Shown piece after piece: positions 24,385-33,379 of a stretch of 64,000 bases of DNA. The stretch's first letter is position 1, and each line of letters opens with the position of its first letter. Where the stretch lies: assembly GCF_026343115.1 (NCBI RefSeq), contig NZ_JAPEMC010000003.1:186001-250000 (forward strand), written 5' to 3'. The position numbers and the translations under genes are program-made. The stretch comes from Streptomyces sp. NBC_00102. Lineage in GTDB: Bacteria > Actinomycetota > Actinomycetes > Streptomycetales > Streptomycetaceae. The notes beneath the pieces were generated by a model. The model was not told the origin of the DNA, searched no databases, and saw only the letters and a list, made by a program, of their open reading frames with translations.

Positions 24385-25605
24385 ATGACAGACATCGACG
24401 ACCGTCCGAGCCCCGCCGGGACGAACGGCCTTCACGGACGCCGGGGGTTCGTACTGACCGGGGTCGGCCTCGCCGGGGCGGTGGCGGGCGCACCCGACGC
24501 CTCCGCGGCGACCGGCGGACGGCCACAGGCGGTGCCGGCCGTGTCGCGGAAGGCCCCGGTGCCGTTCCACGGGCCGCACCAGGCGGGCATCCTGACACCG
24601 CAGCAGGCGTTCGTCGCATTCGTCGCCTTCGACGTGGTCGGCGAGGACCGAAGCGGACTGGCCCGCGTCTTCGACGTGTTGACCAAGCGGGCCAGGGCGC
24701 TGACCGCCGGCGCCTCGCAGGGCGGCCCGGACGACCGACTGACCGTCACGGTCGGCGTCGGGGCGTCGCTCTTCGACGAGCGCTTCGGTCTCCAGGGGCG
24801 CCGTCCGGCGGGGCTGCGGACGATGCCCGCCTTTCCGGGGGACGACCTCGACCCGGCGGCCTGCCACGGGGACCTGTCGGTCCAGGTCTGCGCGGAGCAC
24901 CCCGACGCCGTCCTGGAGGTGATGCGTGATCTGCAGCTGGCGCTGCGGGGGCTGGCCGCCCCGAGGTGGCGGAGCGACGGGTTCCTCAACCCGCCCCGGC
25001 CGAGCGGTGCTCCGCGCAGCATCGTCGGCTTCAAGGACGGCATCTCCCGCCCCGACACGGCGTCCGCGAGCGAGATAGACCGGGTGCTCTGGCTGGGTTC
25101 GCGCGGCGGGGCGCCCGCCTGGGCCAAGGGCGGCTGCTATCAGGTGCTGCGGATCACCCGGCTACGGGTCGAGGCGTGGGACCGGCTGCCGGTGTCCGAG
25201 CAGGAGCGCGCCTTCGGCCGGAACAAGGCGACCGGCGCGCCGCTGACCGGGACCAAGGAGACGGACGCCCCCGACTACCGGGCGGACCCGGACGGCCGGA
25301 AGATCTCCTTCGACTCGCACATCCGCCGGGCGAACCCGCGGACGCCCGAGACGGCGGACTCGCTTCCGCTGCGCAGGAGTTACAACTTCGACCGCGGTCT
25401 GGCACCCGACGGCGGGCTCGACGTGGGACTCAACTTCTGCTGCTACCAGCAGGACATCGGGCGGCAGTTCGAGGCGGTCCAGCGGCGACTGGACGGCGAG
25501 CGCCTCGCGGACTTCACCGTCACCCGGGGCGGCGGCTACTTCCTCGTGCTGCCCGGCGTGACGGGCGCGGGCGACACGCTCGGGGCGAGCCTGCTGAAGG
25601 GCTGA
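24385..25605 (+). CDS. Tat-exported DyP-type peroxidase (EfeB-like)
   Basis: A 406-residue dye-decolorising haem peroxidase. An N-terminal twin-arginine signal (GRRGFVLTGVGLAGAVAGA) predicts Tat export with the cofactor already bound. The distal-site motif is GFKDGISRPD (about 213-222) and the proximal haem ligand is His in FDSHIRRANPR (about 312). Length fits the EfeB/DyP-A class. EfeB normally works with EfeU and EfeO in ferrous iron uptake; neither is adjacent here. An iron-box-like operator upstream suggests iron-dependent control, consistent with haem or iron acquisition. Confidence 0.9.
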   Translation: MTDIDDRPSPAGTNGLHGRRGFVLTGVGLAGAVAGAPDASAATGGRPQAVPAVSRKAPVPFHGPHQAGILTPQQAFVAFVAFDVVGEDRSGLARVFDVLTKRARALTAGASQGGPDDRLTVTVGVGASLFDERFGLQGRRPAGLRTMPAFPGDDLDPAACHGDLSVQVCAEHPDAVLEVMRDLQLALRGLAAPRWRSDGFLNPPRPSGAPRSIVGFKDGISRPDTASASEIDRVLWLGSRGGAPAWAKGGCYQVLRITRLRVEAWDRLPVSEQERAFGRNKATGAPLTGTKETDAPDYRADPDGRKISFDSHIRRANPRTPETADSLPLRRSYNFDRGLAPDGGLDVGLNFCCYQQDIGRQFEAVQRRLDGERLADFTVTRGGGYFLVLPGVTGAGDTLGASLLKG

Positions 25606-25631
25606 AGCTTCCCTGCGGGACGACGGCGACA

Positions 25632-25673
25632 GGGCCCGGCAGGAGCGGCGTGAGCTGCGTTCCTGCCGGGCCC
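25632..25673 (+). terminator. Stem-loop after the DyP peroxidase
   Basis: GGGCCCGGCAGGA pairs perfectly with TCCTGCCGGGCCC (13 bp, 16-nt loop), 26 nt after the stop codon. Confidence 0.8.
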
Positions 25674-25754
25674 CTCGCTTCCGGAATCCCTCCCGCCGGT
25701 TCCTGTTGCTGTGAGAACCCTTTACGGAGCTGACATGCACCGGTAATTTCCTCG

Positions 25755-25775
25755 CCGCAAGAGATTGCAGAAAGA
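25755..25775 (+). promoter_or_regulatory. Possible MalR-type operator upstream of the amylase gene
   Basis: The stretch CCGCAAGAGATTGCAGAAAG carries GCAAG and TTGCAG elements like the TTGCA/CTTGCAG repeats at maltose-regulated amylase promoters of Streptomyces (MalR/Reg1). It lies about 155 nt before the start codon. Assignment is by resemblance only. Confidence 0.35.
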
Positions 25776-25928
25776 TTCTGACAGCCATTGCCGTCGGACT
25801 CCTTCCGCTCGCCCGAACCCCGAGGCGCGTCCGGGTTCTCCGGCGGGATCTCGGCCGGTACCCGTACCGGGCACCGGCGTTGTCGGCAGCCGCGGCCTCC
25901 CCCGCCACGGCCTCCCCCTGGAGACATG

Positions 25929-28900
25929 ATGAAACGCTCCCCCCTGCTGCGGCTGCTGAGGCGCCCCGTGGCGGCGGCCACGACGGCGACCGCGCTGCTG
26001 GGCCTGCTCACCGCGATACCCGCGCCGGAACAGGTGTCCGCGACGCCGGTCGCCGCCTCCGAGAACTCGGCCACCGTCTTCTACTGGACGAAGACCAAGA
26101 ACTGGTCGGCGTACAACCTCCATTGGGCGCCCGACGGGGGCTCCTGGACCACCGTCCCCGGGACGGCGATGACCGTCGCCTGTACGGACTGGGTGAAGCT
26201 GACCGTCCCGCTCGGCAGCGCCACCGGACTGGCCGCGACCTTCAACAACGGCCAAGGAGTCTGGGACAACAACTCCGGCAACAACTACGCGCTCGGCACC
26301 GGGAACATCACGGTCAAGGACGGCGTCGTCGCACACAGCGACCCGTGCGCGGACAGCGGTACGACGCCGAGCCCCACCCCCACCGGGACGAACGGCGCGG
26401 AGGTCTACTACTCCACCGCCACGGTCGGCTGGACCACCACGAACCTCCACTACCAGCCGGTCGGTGGCGCGTGGACCACCGTCCCCGGGGTGGGCATGGA
26501 GGCGGCCTGCACCGGCTGGGTGAAGCGCACCGTCGACCTCGGCACGGCCACCGGGCTCAACGCCACGTTCAACAACGGCAACGGGGTCTGGGACAACAAC
26601 AACGGGGCCAACTATGCCCTGAAGACCGGGCGCACCACGGTGAAGGACCACAAGGTCACCTCGGATGCGGCCGATCCGTGCGCCGCGGCGGTCCCGGACA
26701 CCACGGCCCCGACCGCTCCGACGAAGGCGGCCGCCGCGGCGGACGGCGTCTCGGTGGTCCTGACCTGGGAACCCTCCACGGACAACGTGGGTGTGACGAA
26801 GTACCAGGTCACCCGCACCGGCGGGACGAAGGGCACCCTGGTGGCGGACACCGGCTCCACGGTGTTCTCCGACACGGGGTTGGAGGAGCGGACCACCTAC
26901 AGCTACTCCGTCAAGGCGGTGGACGCGGCGGGCAACGTCTCAGCGGCCTCGGCGGCGGCGACCGCCACCACCGGCGACAAGCCGCCGGCCGCGGCCTCGG
27001 GGCAGCCACTGGGCACCGACCCGCGCAAGGACCCGATCTACTTCGTCCTCACCGCTCGCTTCGACGACGGTGACAGCACGAACAACCGGGGCGGCAGCCA
27101 GGACGTGAAATCGGGCAACGCGGCCAACAACGACCCGATGTTCCGGGGTGACTTCAAGGGACTGGTCAAGAAGCTCGACTACATCAAGGGGCTGGGCTTC
27201 TCCGCCATCTGGATCACACCGGTAGTGCTCAACCGCTCGGACTACGACTACCACGGCTACCACGGCTACGACTTCTACAAGGTCGACCCGCGCCTGGAGT
27301 CGGCCGGCGCCTCGTACCAGGACCTCATCAACGCGGCGCACGCCAAGGGGATGAAGATCTACCAGGACGTCGTCTACAACCACTCCTCGCGGTGGGGCGC
27401 CAAGGGGCTCTTCACCCCCACGGTCTACGGCGTGCGGGACGCGCAGTGGAGCTGGTACTACGACGAGAAGAACGAGGGCTTCGAGTACGACGGGCTGACC
27501 GTCGAGACGAAGTCCGGCAAGTCGTACTACAACGGCGACCTGTGGTCCACCGCCGAACCGGCGGGCAACACCTGCCTCAACTGGGGCAAGCCCACCGGCG
27601 GTACCTCCGCCGAGGGCTACAGGATCTACAACTGCCAGTGGCCGAACGCCACTTCCGGAATGTTCCCGACGGTGTACTACCACAACTGCTGGATCGGCAA
27701 CTGGGAGGGCGAGGACTCACGCAGCTGCTGGCTCCACGAGGACCTCGCGGACTTCAACACCGAGAGCGCCCCGGTGCAGAACTATCTGATCGGCGCCTAC
27801 GACAAGTACATCGACATGGGGGTCGACGGCTTCCGGATCGACACCGCCGTACACATCCCGCGCACCACCTGGAACCGCCGCTTCCTGCCGGCGATCCAGG
27901 AGCGGGTGACCTCGCGGTTCGGTGCCGAGGCGGCGAAGAACTTCTTCGTCTTCGGTGAGGTCGGCGCCTTCGTGAACGACAAGTGGAACCGGGGTTCGGT
28001 CAACCACTCGGCGCAGTTCTTCACCTGGAAGGAGCGCAAGGAGTACAGCGCGGACGACGCCGCCGCCTCGCTGGAGATGTACAACTACGAGGAGCAGCTC
28101 GGCACCGGGCAGCAGCCGGTCTCCGACAACGCCTTCCTCAAGGGGAACAGCTACCACACGCCGGACCACAGCCGGTTCTCCGGAATGAACGTCATCGACA
28201 TGCGGATGCACATGAACTTCGGTGACGCCAACAACGCCTACAACAATGGCAAGGACTCGGACGACAGTTACAACGACGCCACCTACAACGTCGTCTACGT
28301 CGACAGCCACGACTACGGCCCCAACAAGAGCAGCGAGCGGTACGCGGGCGGCACGGACGCCTGGGCGGAGAACATGGCCCTGATGTGGACCTTCCGCGGC
28401 ATCCCGACCCTGTACTACGGCTCCGAGGTCGAGTTCCAGGCGGGGAAGAAGATCGACTGCGGTCCCACCTGCCCGCTGGCGACCACCGGGCGTGCGTACT
28501 TCGGCGACCGCATCGCCGGCGACGTGACGGCCTCGGACTTCAGCAAGGTCACCTCGGCCGGCGGTGCGGTGGCGGACACCCTCGCACAGCCGCTGGTCAA
28601 GCACGTGCAGCGGCTCAACCAGATCCGGCGGGCGGTCCCGGCGCTCCAGATGGGCCAGTACTCCACCGAGGGCATCAGCGGTTCGATGGCGTACAAGCGC
28701 CGGTACACCGACGCGGCGAGCGGGACCGACTCCTTCGCTCTGGTCACCGTCACGGGTGGCGCCTCGTACACCGGCATCCCGAACGGCACCTACAAGGACG
28801 CCGTGACCGGGGACGTGCGGACCGTGTCCGACGGGACCCTCTCGGTGGCCGCGCCGGGCAAGGGCAACATGCGGGTGTACGTGCTCGACCTGGGCGGCAA

Positions 28901-28949
28901 GAACGCCGCTCCCGGGCAGATCGGCACCGCCGGCCCGTACCTGAAGTAA
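25929..28949 (+). CDS. Secreted alpha-amylase-family glycoside hydrolase (GH13) with two N-terminal starch-binding modules
   Basis: A 1,006-residue exported enzyme. Order: signal peptide, two CBM25-like starch-binding repeats (about 45-137 and 158-254; VYYSTATVGWTTTNLHY), a fibronectin III domain (258-350), then a GH13 barrel. Conserved regions are GFSAIWITP, DVVYNH, nucleophile Asp638 in DGFRIDTAVH, acid/base Glu677 in FGEVG and Asp795 in VDSHD. A short beta domain ends the protein. I chose the second of two adjacent ATGs because GGAG is 5 nt away; 25926 is equally possible. It would hydrolyse starch or related alpha-glucans outside the cell. Confidence 0.92.
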   Translation: MKRSPLLRLLRRPVAAATTATALLGLLTAIPAPEQVSATPVAASENSATVFYWTKTKNWSAYNLHWAPDGGSWTTVPGTAMTVACTDWVKLTVPLGSATGLAATFNNGQGVWDNNSGNNYALGTGNITVKDGVVAHSDPCADSGTTPSPTPTGTNGAEVYYSTATVGWTTTNLHYQPVGGAWTTVPGVGMEAACTGWVKRTVDLGTATGLNATFNNGNGVWDNNNGANYALKTGRTTVKDHKVTSDAADPCAAAVPDTTAPTAPTKAAAAADGVSVVLTWEPSTDNVGVTKYQVTRTGGTKGTLVADTGSTVFSDTGLEERTTYSYSVKAVDAAGNVSAASAAATATTGDKPPAAASGQPLGTDPRKDPIYFVLTARFDDGDSTNNRGGSQDVKSGNAANNDPMFRGDFKGLVKKLDYIKGLGFSAIWITPVVLNRSDYDYHGYHGYDFYKVDPRLESAGASYQDLINAAHAKGMKIYQDVVYNHSSRWGAKGLFTPTVYGVRDAQWSWYYDEKNEGFEYDGLTVETKSGKSYYNGDLWSTAEPAGNTCLNWGKPTGGTSAEGYRIYNCQWPNATSGMFPTVYYHNCWIGNWEGEDSRSCWLHEDLADFNTESAPVQNYLIGAYDKYIDMGVDGFRIDTAVHIPRTTWNRRFLPAIQERVTSRFGAEAAKNFFVFGEVGAFVNDKWNRGSVNHSAQFFTWKERKEYSADDAAASLEMYNYEEQLGTGQQPVSDNAFLKGNSYHTPDHSRFSGMNVIDMRMHMNFGDANNAYNNGKDSDDSYNDATYNVVYVDSHDYGPNKSSERYAGGTDAWAENMALMWTFRGIPTLYYGSEVEFQAGKKIDCGPTCPLATTGRAYFGDRIAGDVTASDFSKVTSAGGAVADTLAQPLVKHVQRLNQIRRAVPALQMGQYSTEGISGSMAYKRRYTDAASGTDSFALVTVTGGASYTGIPNGTYKDAVTGDVRTVSDGTLSVAAPGKGNMRVYVLDLGGKNAAPGQIGTAGPYLK

Positions 28950-28964
28950 CGGCGGCGCAGCGTA

Positions 28965-29002
28965 CGAAGACCGCCGGCGCGGGTCCGCGCCGGCGGTCTT
29001 CG
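28965..29002. terminator. Bidirectional terminator between amylase and aldose epimerase
   Basis: A perfect 17-bp stem (CGAAGACCGCCGGCGCG and complement) with a 4-nt loop lies 16 nt after the amylase stop and 20 nt after the stop of the convergent epimerase gene. It can end both transcripts. Confidence 0.9.
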
Positions 29003-29021
29003 TGTGGTGGCTCGTCGGGGG

Positions 29022-30098
29022 TTACCGGCCCACGCTCAGGTGCGGAAAGCGCCATTCGGTGCGGGTGCGGAGCGTCTGGCCGGGGCGCAGGACGGTGGTG
29101 GGGTAGCCGGCGCGGTTGGGCGAGTCGGGCAGGTGCTGGGTCTCCAGGCAGACCGCGCCGTGGCGGTCGTGCACCCGGCCCTCGCCGTCGGTGAAGGTGC
29201 CGTCCAGCAGGTTGCCCGTGTAGACCTGAATGCCCGGTTCGGTGGTCCACACCTCCATCACGCGGGAGGCGTCGGGGGCGGTGAGCCGGGCGGCGCGGCG
29301 CAGGCCGTCGCCGGGGGCCGCGTCGCGCAGGACCCAGCAGTGGTCGAATCCGCCGGCCGAGGCCAGCTGCTCGTGCGGGAGGGCGAGGCGGTCCCGCAGC
29401 ACGTGGGGGGAGGTGAGGTCGAAGGGGGTGCCGCGCACCTCGACCGGGTCGCCCTCGGGAATGCCCTCGGGGTCCACCGGGAGGTAGTGGTCGGCGTCGA
29501 CCTCCAGGGTGTGCCCGAGGATGTCGTCGTCGCCCAGGTTGAAGTAGGCGTGCTGGGTGAGGTTGACGACGGTCGCCCGGTCGGTGGTGGCGGTGCAGTC
29601 GAGCGAGAAGGTGCCCGACGCGTCGACGGCGTAGGTGGCGTGGACGTCGAGGGCGCCGGGGAAGCCCATGTCGCCGTCGGGGCTGTGCAGACGCAGGTCG
29701 ACGAAGGCGGCGTCGCCGTCCTCCCTGCCCGACGCCTCCCACATTCTGGTGTTGAAGCCCTCGGGTCCGCCGTGGAGTGCGTGGCCGCGGTCGTTGACGG
29801 GGATCTCGTGGGTGGTGCCGTCGAGTGCGAAGCTGCCGTGTGCGATGCGGTTGGCGTAACGGCCCACGAGCGCCCCGAAGTAGGGGTGGTCCTTCGCGTA
29901 TTCGTCCATCGTCGAGAGCGATCTGACGATCTGTCGGCTCTCGCCGTGGGCGTCCGGCACGGTGAGGCGGTGCAGGACACCCCCGTAGGTGAGGACTTCG
30001 GCCCGCACTCCCGTTCCGGAATCCAGCGTCCAGAGGTCTGCTTCGGCGCTTCCGGGAGCGGAGCCGAAGGGGGTGCGGTGCGCGGTGGGGCGGGGCAT
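29022..30098 (-). CDS. galM: Aldose 1-epimerase (galactose mutarotase)
   Basis: A 358-residue galactose-mutarotase-fold enzyme. Catalytic residues are His in LTQHAYFNL (about 180) and Glu in CLETQHLPDSPN (about 322), with the substrate-contact NDRGHALHGG loop. No signal peptide, so it is cytoplasmic and interconverts alpha and beta anomers of imported sugars. AAGGA precedes the ATG by 6 nt. It is the last gene of the minus-strand sugar locus, downstream of the LacI regulator, and ends at a bidirectional terminator. Its presence supports uptake of a reducing aldose such as galactose. Confidence 0.93.
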   Translation of the reverse strand: MPRPTAHRTPFGSAPGSAEADLWTLDSGTGVRAEVLTYGGVLHRLTVPDAHGESRQIVRSLSTMDEYAKDHPYFGALVGRYANRIAHGSFALDGTTHEIPVNDRGHALHGGPEGFNTRMWEASGREDGDAAFVDLRLHSPDGDMGFPGALDVHATYAVDASGTFSLDCTATTDRATVVNLTQHAYFNLGDDDILGHTLEVDADHYLPVDPEGIPEGDPVEVRGTPFDLTSPHVLRDRLALPHEQLASAGGFDHCWVLRDAAPGDGLRRAARLTAPDASRVMEVWTTEPGIQVYTGNLLDGTFTDGEGRVHDRHGAVCLETQHLPDSPNRAGYPTTVLRPGQTLRTRTEWRFPHLSVGR

Positions 30099-30238
30099 CG
30101 GCGTTCCTTGGTGGAAAGCGGCCGGCCGGTACGGGTGGGCGCAGCGGTCGGCCGGAGGGACGGCGGCCGACGGCCGTCGTGGACGGGTGGGGGTGGTCGC
30201 GGCGGACCGGGCCGGGCCGCCGGCGGGACGGCCCGGGC

Positions 30239-30261
30239 CGCCGGGGCGCGATGCCCCGGCG
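30239..30261 (-). terminator. Stem-loop after the LacI-family gene
   Basis: CGCCGGGGC and GCCCCGGCG form a 9-bp stem with a 5-nt loop immediately behind the regulator's stop codon. A separate weaker stem lies about 20 nt further on. This may partly separate the regulator from the epimerase. Confidence 0.45.
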
Positions 30262-30267
30262 CCCCGG

Positions 30268-31296
30268 TCAGGCGGCCGGGCCGGGCCGGCCGGGGACCGT
30301 CGATTCGCGGACGACGAGCCGGTAACCGGGGCGCGGGCGCCGCGGTTCGGTCACTGGTGCGCCCGCGAGCCGCTCGACGAGGCTGTCGACCGCGAGGCGG
30401 GCGATGGCCTCCTTGTCGGGGGCGATGGTGGTGAGGGTGGTGGTGCCGTAACTGCTTTCCTCGATGTCGTCGAAGCCGACGAAGGCGATGTCGCCGGGGA
30501 CGGCCAGCCCTCGCTCGGTGACGGTGCGCATGGCCCCGATCGCGATCAGGTCGTTGTAGGCGAAGACCGCGTCGGGCCGTTCGCCCCGGTCGAGCAGGGA
30601 TGCCATCGCGATGGCGCCGTCCTCACGCCCGAATCCGTCCGTGACCACGACCAGCGCTTCGTCCGGTTCGATGCCGGCGGCCGTCAGCTCTTCGCGCCAG
30701 CCGCGCAACCGGAGGTGTGCGGGCTGGCGTTCACGGCCGGTACGGGATCCGAGGAAGGCGATCCTGCTGCGTCCGTGGTCGAGGAGATGGCGTACCGCGG
30801 TACGGGCGGCGGCGACGTTGTCGATCGCGATGTGGTCGTACGGCGCCTCGTACTCCCGCTCCCCCAGCAGGACCAGGGGTGCGGTCTCCTCGCGTGCCAT
30901 CAGGTCCTCGGTCTCCAGATGGATCGGGCTCATGATGAGCCCGTCGATCACGTGCGACCTGAACCCCTGGCTGACCAGCAGTTCCTTCTCGCGGAGTCCT
31001 GCCGTGTGGTCGACCAGCACGGTGTAGTCGTGCCGGGCGGCGGCGTCGACGACGGCTCCGGCCAGTTCGGCGAAGTACGGGTTGCCGAACTCGGGGACCG
31101 CCAGCGCGATGATGCCCGTACGGCCCTTGCGCAGGTGGCGGGCGGTGAGGTTCGGCCGGTAGCCGAGCTCGTCGATCGCCTGCTGCACTTTGGCCCGCAT
31201 CTTCGGGGTGACGTGCTGATAGTTGTTGACCACGTTGGACACGGTCTTGATCGACACGCCCGCCCGCTGCGCGACGTCCTTGAGGCTGACGCCCAC
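30268..31296 (-). CDS. LacI-family transcriptional regulator of the sugar importer locus
   Basis: A 342-residue regulator. The DNA-binding helix-turn-helix is LKDVAQRAGVSIKTVSNVVN (residues 5-24) with the hinge motif LGYRPNLTARHLR, followed by a periplasmic-binding-protein-like sugar sensor (GIIALAVPEFGNPYFAELA; AIDNVAAARTAVRHLL; GFDDIEESS). It has a GTG start with AAGGAG 4 nt upstream. It follows the second permease by 41 nt and is likely co-transcribed. Candidate operators with an ACAACGTT core occur at the importer promoter and upstream of the GH2 gene. Confidence 0.93.
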   Translation of the reverse strand: MGVSLKDVAQRAGVSIKTVSNVVNNYQHVTPKMRAKVQQAIDELGYRPNLTARHLRKGRTGIIALAVPEFGNPYFAELAGAVVDAAARHDYTVLVDHTAGLREKELLVSQGFRSHVIDGLIMSPIHLETEDLMAREETAPLVLLGEREYEAPYDHIAIDNVAAARTAVRHLLDHGRSRIAFLGSRTGRERQPAHLRLRGWREELTAAGIEPDEALVVVTDGFGREDGAIAMASLLDRGERPDAVFAYNDLIAIGAMRTVTERGLAVPGDIAFVGFDDIEESSYGTTTLTTIAPDKEAIARLAVDSLVERLAGAPVTEPRRPRPGYRLVVRESTVPGRPGPAA

Positions 31297-31337
31297 GGCA
31301 CTCCTTCACTCGGTTCGGCTATGAGAAACGGCTCCGC

Positions 31338-32408
31338 TCACGTGGTTCTGCGGTTGCGCGACAGATAGCGCTGCGCCACCACGACAACGATAAGGAAGCC
31401 GCCGCTGACCACCGACTGGTAGGAGGAGTTGAGGGTACCGATCTGGTTGATCAGATTCTGGATGACGGCGAGCAGCAGCACGCCCCAGAGGGTTCCGCTG
31501 ATCGATCCGGCGCCGCCGACCAGCAGCGTTCCGCCGATGACGACGGCGGAGATCGCGTCGAGCTCCATGCCCACGCCGACGATGGTGACGCCGGAGGTGA
31601 GCCGTGCCGCGCTCAGCGCTCCGGCGAGGCCGGCGAGCAGACCGCTCAGCGTGTAGACGAGGATCTTCGTCCGGGCAACGGGGAGACCCATCAGGGTCGC
31701 GGCGTCGCTGCTGCCGCCCACGGCGAAGATCGACTGTCCGAACGAGGTGCGCTGGAGAACGAGTCCGCCGATCCCGAAGAGCGCGAGGGCGATCAGGAGC
31801 GGGTACCCGAAGCCCCAGACCGCGCCCTGTCCCAGCTCGGCGAAGGCCGAGTCCTTCGGTACGAGGTAGGTGGTGCCGCCCTCGTCGGTGAGGGAGAGCA
31901 GCAGACCTCGGGCGCCGAGCAGTGTGGCGAGGGTGACGATGAAGGGGGCCATCCCGGCACGGGCGATGAGGAACCCGTTGAGCAGGCCGATCGCGGAGCA
32001 GACCACGAGCGGTACGAGCAGCGCGGGCAGGAATCCGTACTGGGAGGCCCAGGCGGCGAGGACGCCGCCGAGGGCGAAGACGGAGCCGACCGAGAGGTCG
32101 ATGCCGCCGGTGATGATGACCATGGTCATGCCGAGGGCGATCACGGCGGGGAAGGACGCCTGCACGGTGACACCGCGGACGTTGTCCAGGCTGTGGAACG
32201 CCGGGTACTTGATGGAGGCGCCGACGATCACCAGGATCAGCACGGCGAGGACGCCCTGGCGCTGGAGGAGGTCGAGGACGCGCTGTCCCGTGGTGGGGCC
32301 GGTGGAGCCGGCACCCTTCTGGAGACGGGGCTCGGGCGCCTTGGCCGGAGCGGGGGTCGCGTGCGGGGCCGTGGTCCGGGCCACCGGGGCGGAGGAGGTT
32401 TCGTTCAT
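31338..32408 (-). CDS. Sugar ABC permease, YjfF-like (second permease)
   Basis: A 356-residue RbsC/BPD_transp_2-family membrane protein with the family motif ITGGIDLSVGSVFALGG (about 105-121), GLINGFLIA-type loop and late VIGGTLLVGGAGSISGTLWG. The first 45 residues are hydrophilic and Pro/Ala-rich. Its ATG overlaps the stop of the first permease (ATGA). Having two different permeases with a single double ATPase and one binding protein is the arrangement of the E. coli ytfQ-ytfR-ytfT-yjfF galactofuranose importer, and the gene order is the same here. Confidence 0.9.
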   Translation of the reverse strand: MNETSSAPVARTTAPHATPAPAKAPEPRLQKGAGSTGPTTGQRVLDLLQRQGVLAVLILVIVGASIKYPAFHSLDNVRGVTVQASFPAVIALGMTMVIITGGIDLSVGSVFALGGVLAAWASQYGFLPALLVPLVVCSAIGLLNGFLIARAGMAPFIVTLATLLGARGLLLSLTDEGGTTYLVPKDSAFAELGQGAVWGFGYPLLIALALFGIGGLVLQRTSFGQSIFAVGGSSDAATLMGLPVARTKILVYTLSGLLAGLAGALSAARLTSGVTIVGVGMELDAISAVVIGGTLLVGGAGSISGTLWGVLLLAVIQNLINQIGTLNSSYQSVVSGGFLIVVVVAQRYLSRNRRTT

Positions 32409-33379
32409 CGGGACCGGCGCTCCCGGGCGACGTAGACGGCAGCGATGATGATGGCAGCCTGGGCGATCTGGGCGGTGGAGTCGGGCAGGTCGTGCTTGAC
32501 GAGGGTGGCGCGCAGGAGCTGCATCAGCAGGGCTCCGGCGACGGTGCCGAGCACGCGGACGGAACCGCCGGTGAGCGGGGTTCCGCCGACCACGACGGCG
32601 GTGATGGCGGAGAGCTCCATCAGGGTGCCGAGCGAAGACGGGTCGCTGGCGGTGAGCCGGGCCGTGGCCAGCACGCCGGCCAGGGCGGCCAGCACGCCGC
32701 AGAGCACGTAGACGCCGATGAGGACGCGCTTGACGGGCAGTCCTGCGAGTTGGGCGGCGGCGCGGTTGCCGCCGATGGCGACGACCTGGCGGCCGAAGGT
32801 GGTGCGCCCGATCAGGAAGGCCACGGCGACGGCGAGGACGCCGGCGATGAGCACGACCAGCGGAATGCCGAGGAAGGAGTCGGTGCCGAGCGCGAGCAGA
32901 TCGGGGTTCTCGATCTGCTTGAGCTGGCCGTCCGCCATCACCAGGGCGAGGCCGCGGCCGCCCACGAAGAGCGCGAGGGTGGCGACGATGGGCTGGAGCC
33001 CGACGAGCGAGACGAGCGATCCGTTGATCGCGCCGACGACCGCGCCGGCGAGCAGGGCGATGCCGAGCGCCGGTACCAGTCCGTACCCGAGGTAGAGCGG
33101 GAGGAGCGCCGCGGCCAGCGCCATCGTCGAGCCGACGGAGAGGTCGACGCCCTCGGTGCCGATGACCAGGGCCATGCCCAGGGCGACGATGACGATCGGG
33201 GCGACCTGGACGAGCTGCGTGCGCAGGTTGTCGGTCGTCAGGAAGTGGTCGGTGAAGAGCGCGTTGAAGAGCAGCAGCACGGCGACGGCCGCGTAGACGC
33301 CGTACTCCTGCCACCACGCGGGGGTGCGCAGCCGGGCCAGCGGGTTCGCTGCGGGCGGGGCCAGGGTGGCCTGGGTCAT
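32405..33379 (-). CDS. Sugar ABC permease, YtfT-like (first permease)
   Basis: A 324-residue RbsC-family permease (IGTEGVDLSVGSTMALAAALLP; VVVGGTPLTGGSVRVLGTVAGA) with about nine hydrophobic segments. The start overlaps the ATPase stop codon by 4 bp, and its own stop overlaps the next permease, so the transporter genes are translationally coupled. It is distinct from the second permease at many positions, consistent with a heterodimeric channel. Confidence 0.9.
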   Translation of the reverse strand: MTQATLAPPAANPLARLRTPAWWQEYGVYAAVAVLLLFNALFTDHFLTTDNLRTQLVQVAPIVIVALGMALVIGTEGVDLSVGSTMALAAALLPLYLGYGLVPALGIALLAGAVVGAINGSLVSLVGLQPIVATLALFVGGRGLALVMADGQLKQIENPDLLALGTDSFLGIPLVVLIAGVLAVAVAFLIGRTTFGRQVVAIGGNRAAAQLAGLPVKRVLIGVYVLCGVLAALAGVLATARLTASDPSSLGTLMELSAITAVVVGGTPLTGGSVRVLGTVAGALLMQLLRATLVKHDLPDSTAQIAQAAIIIAAVYVARERRSR

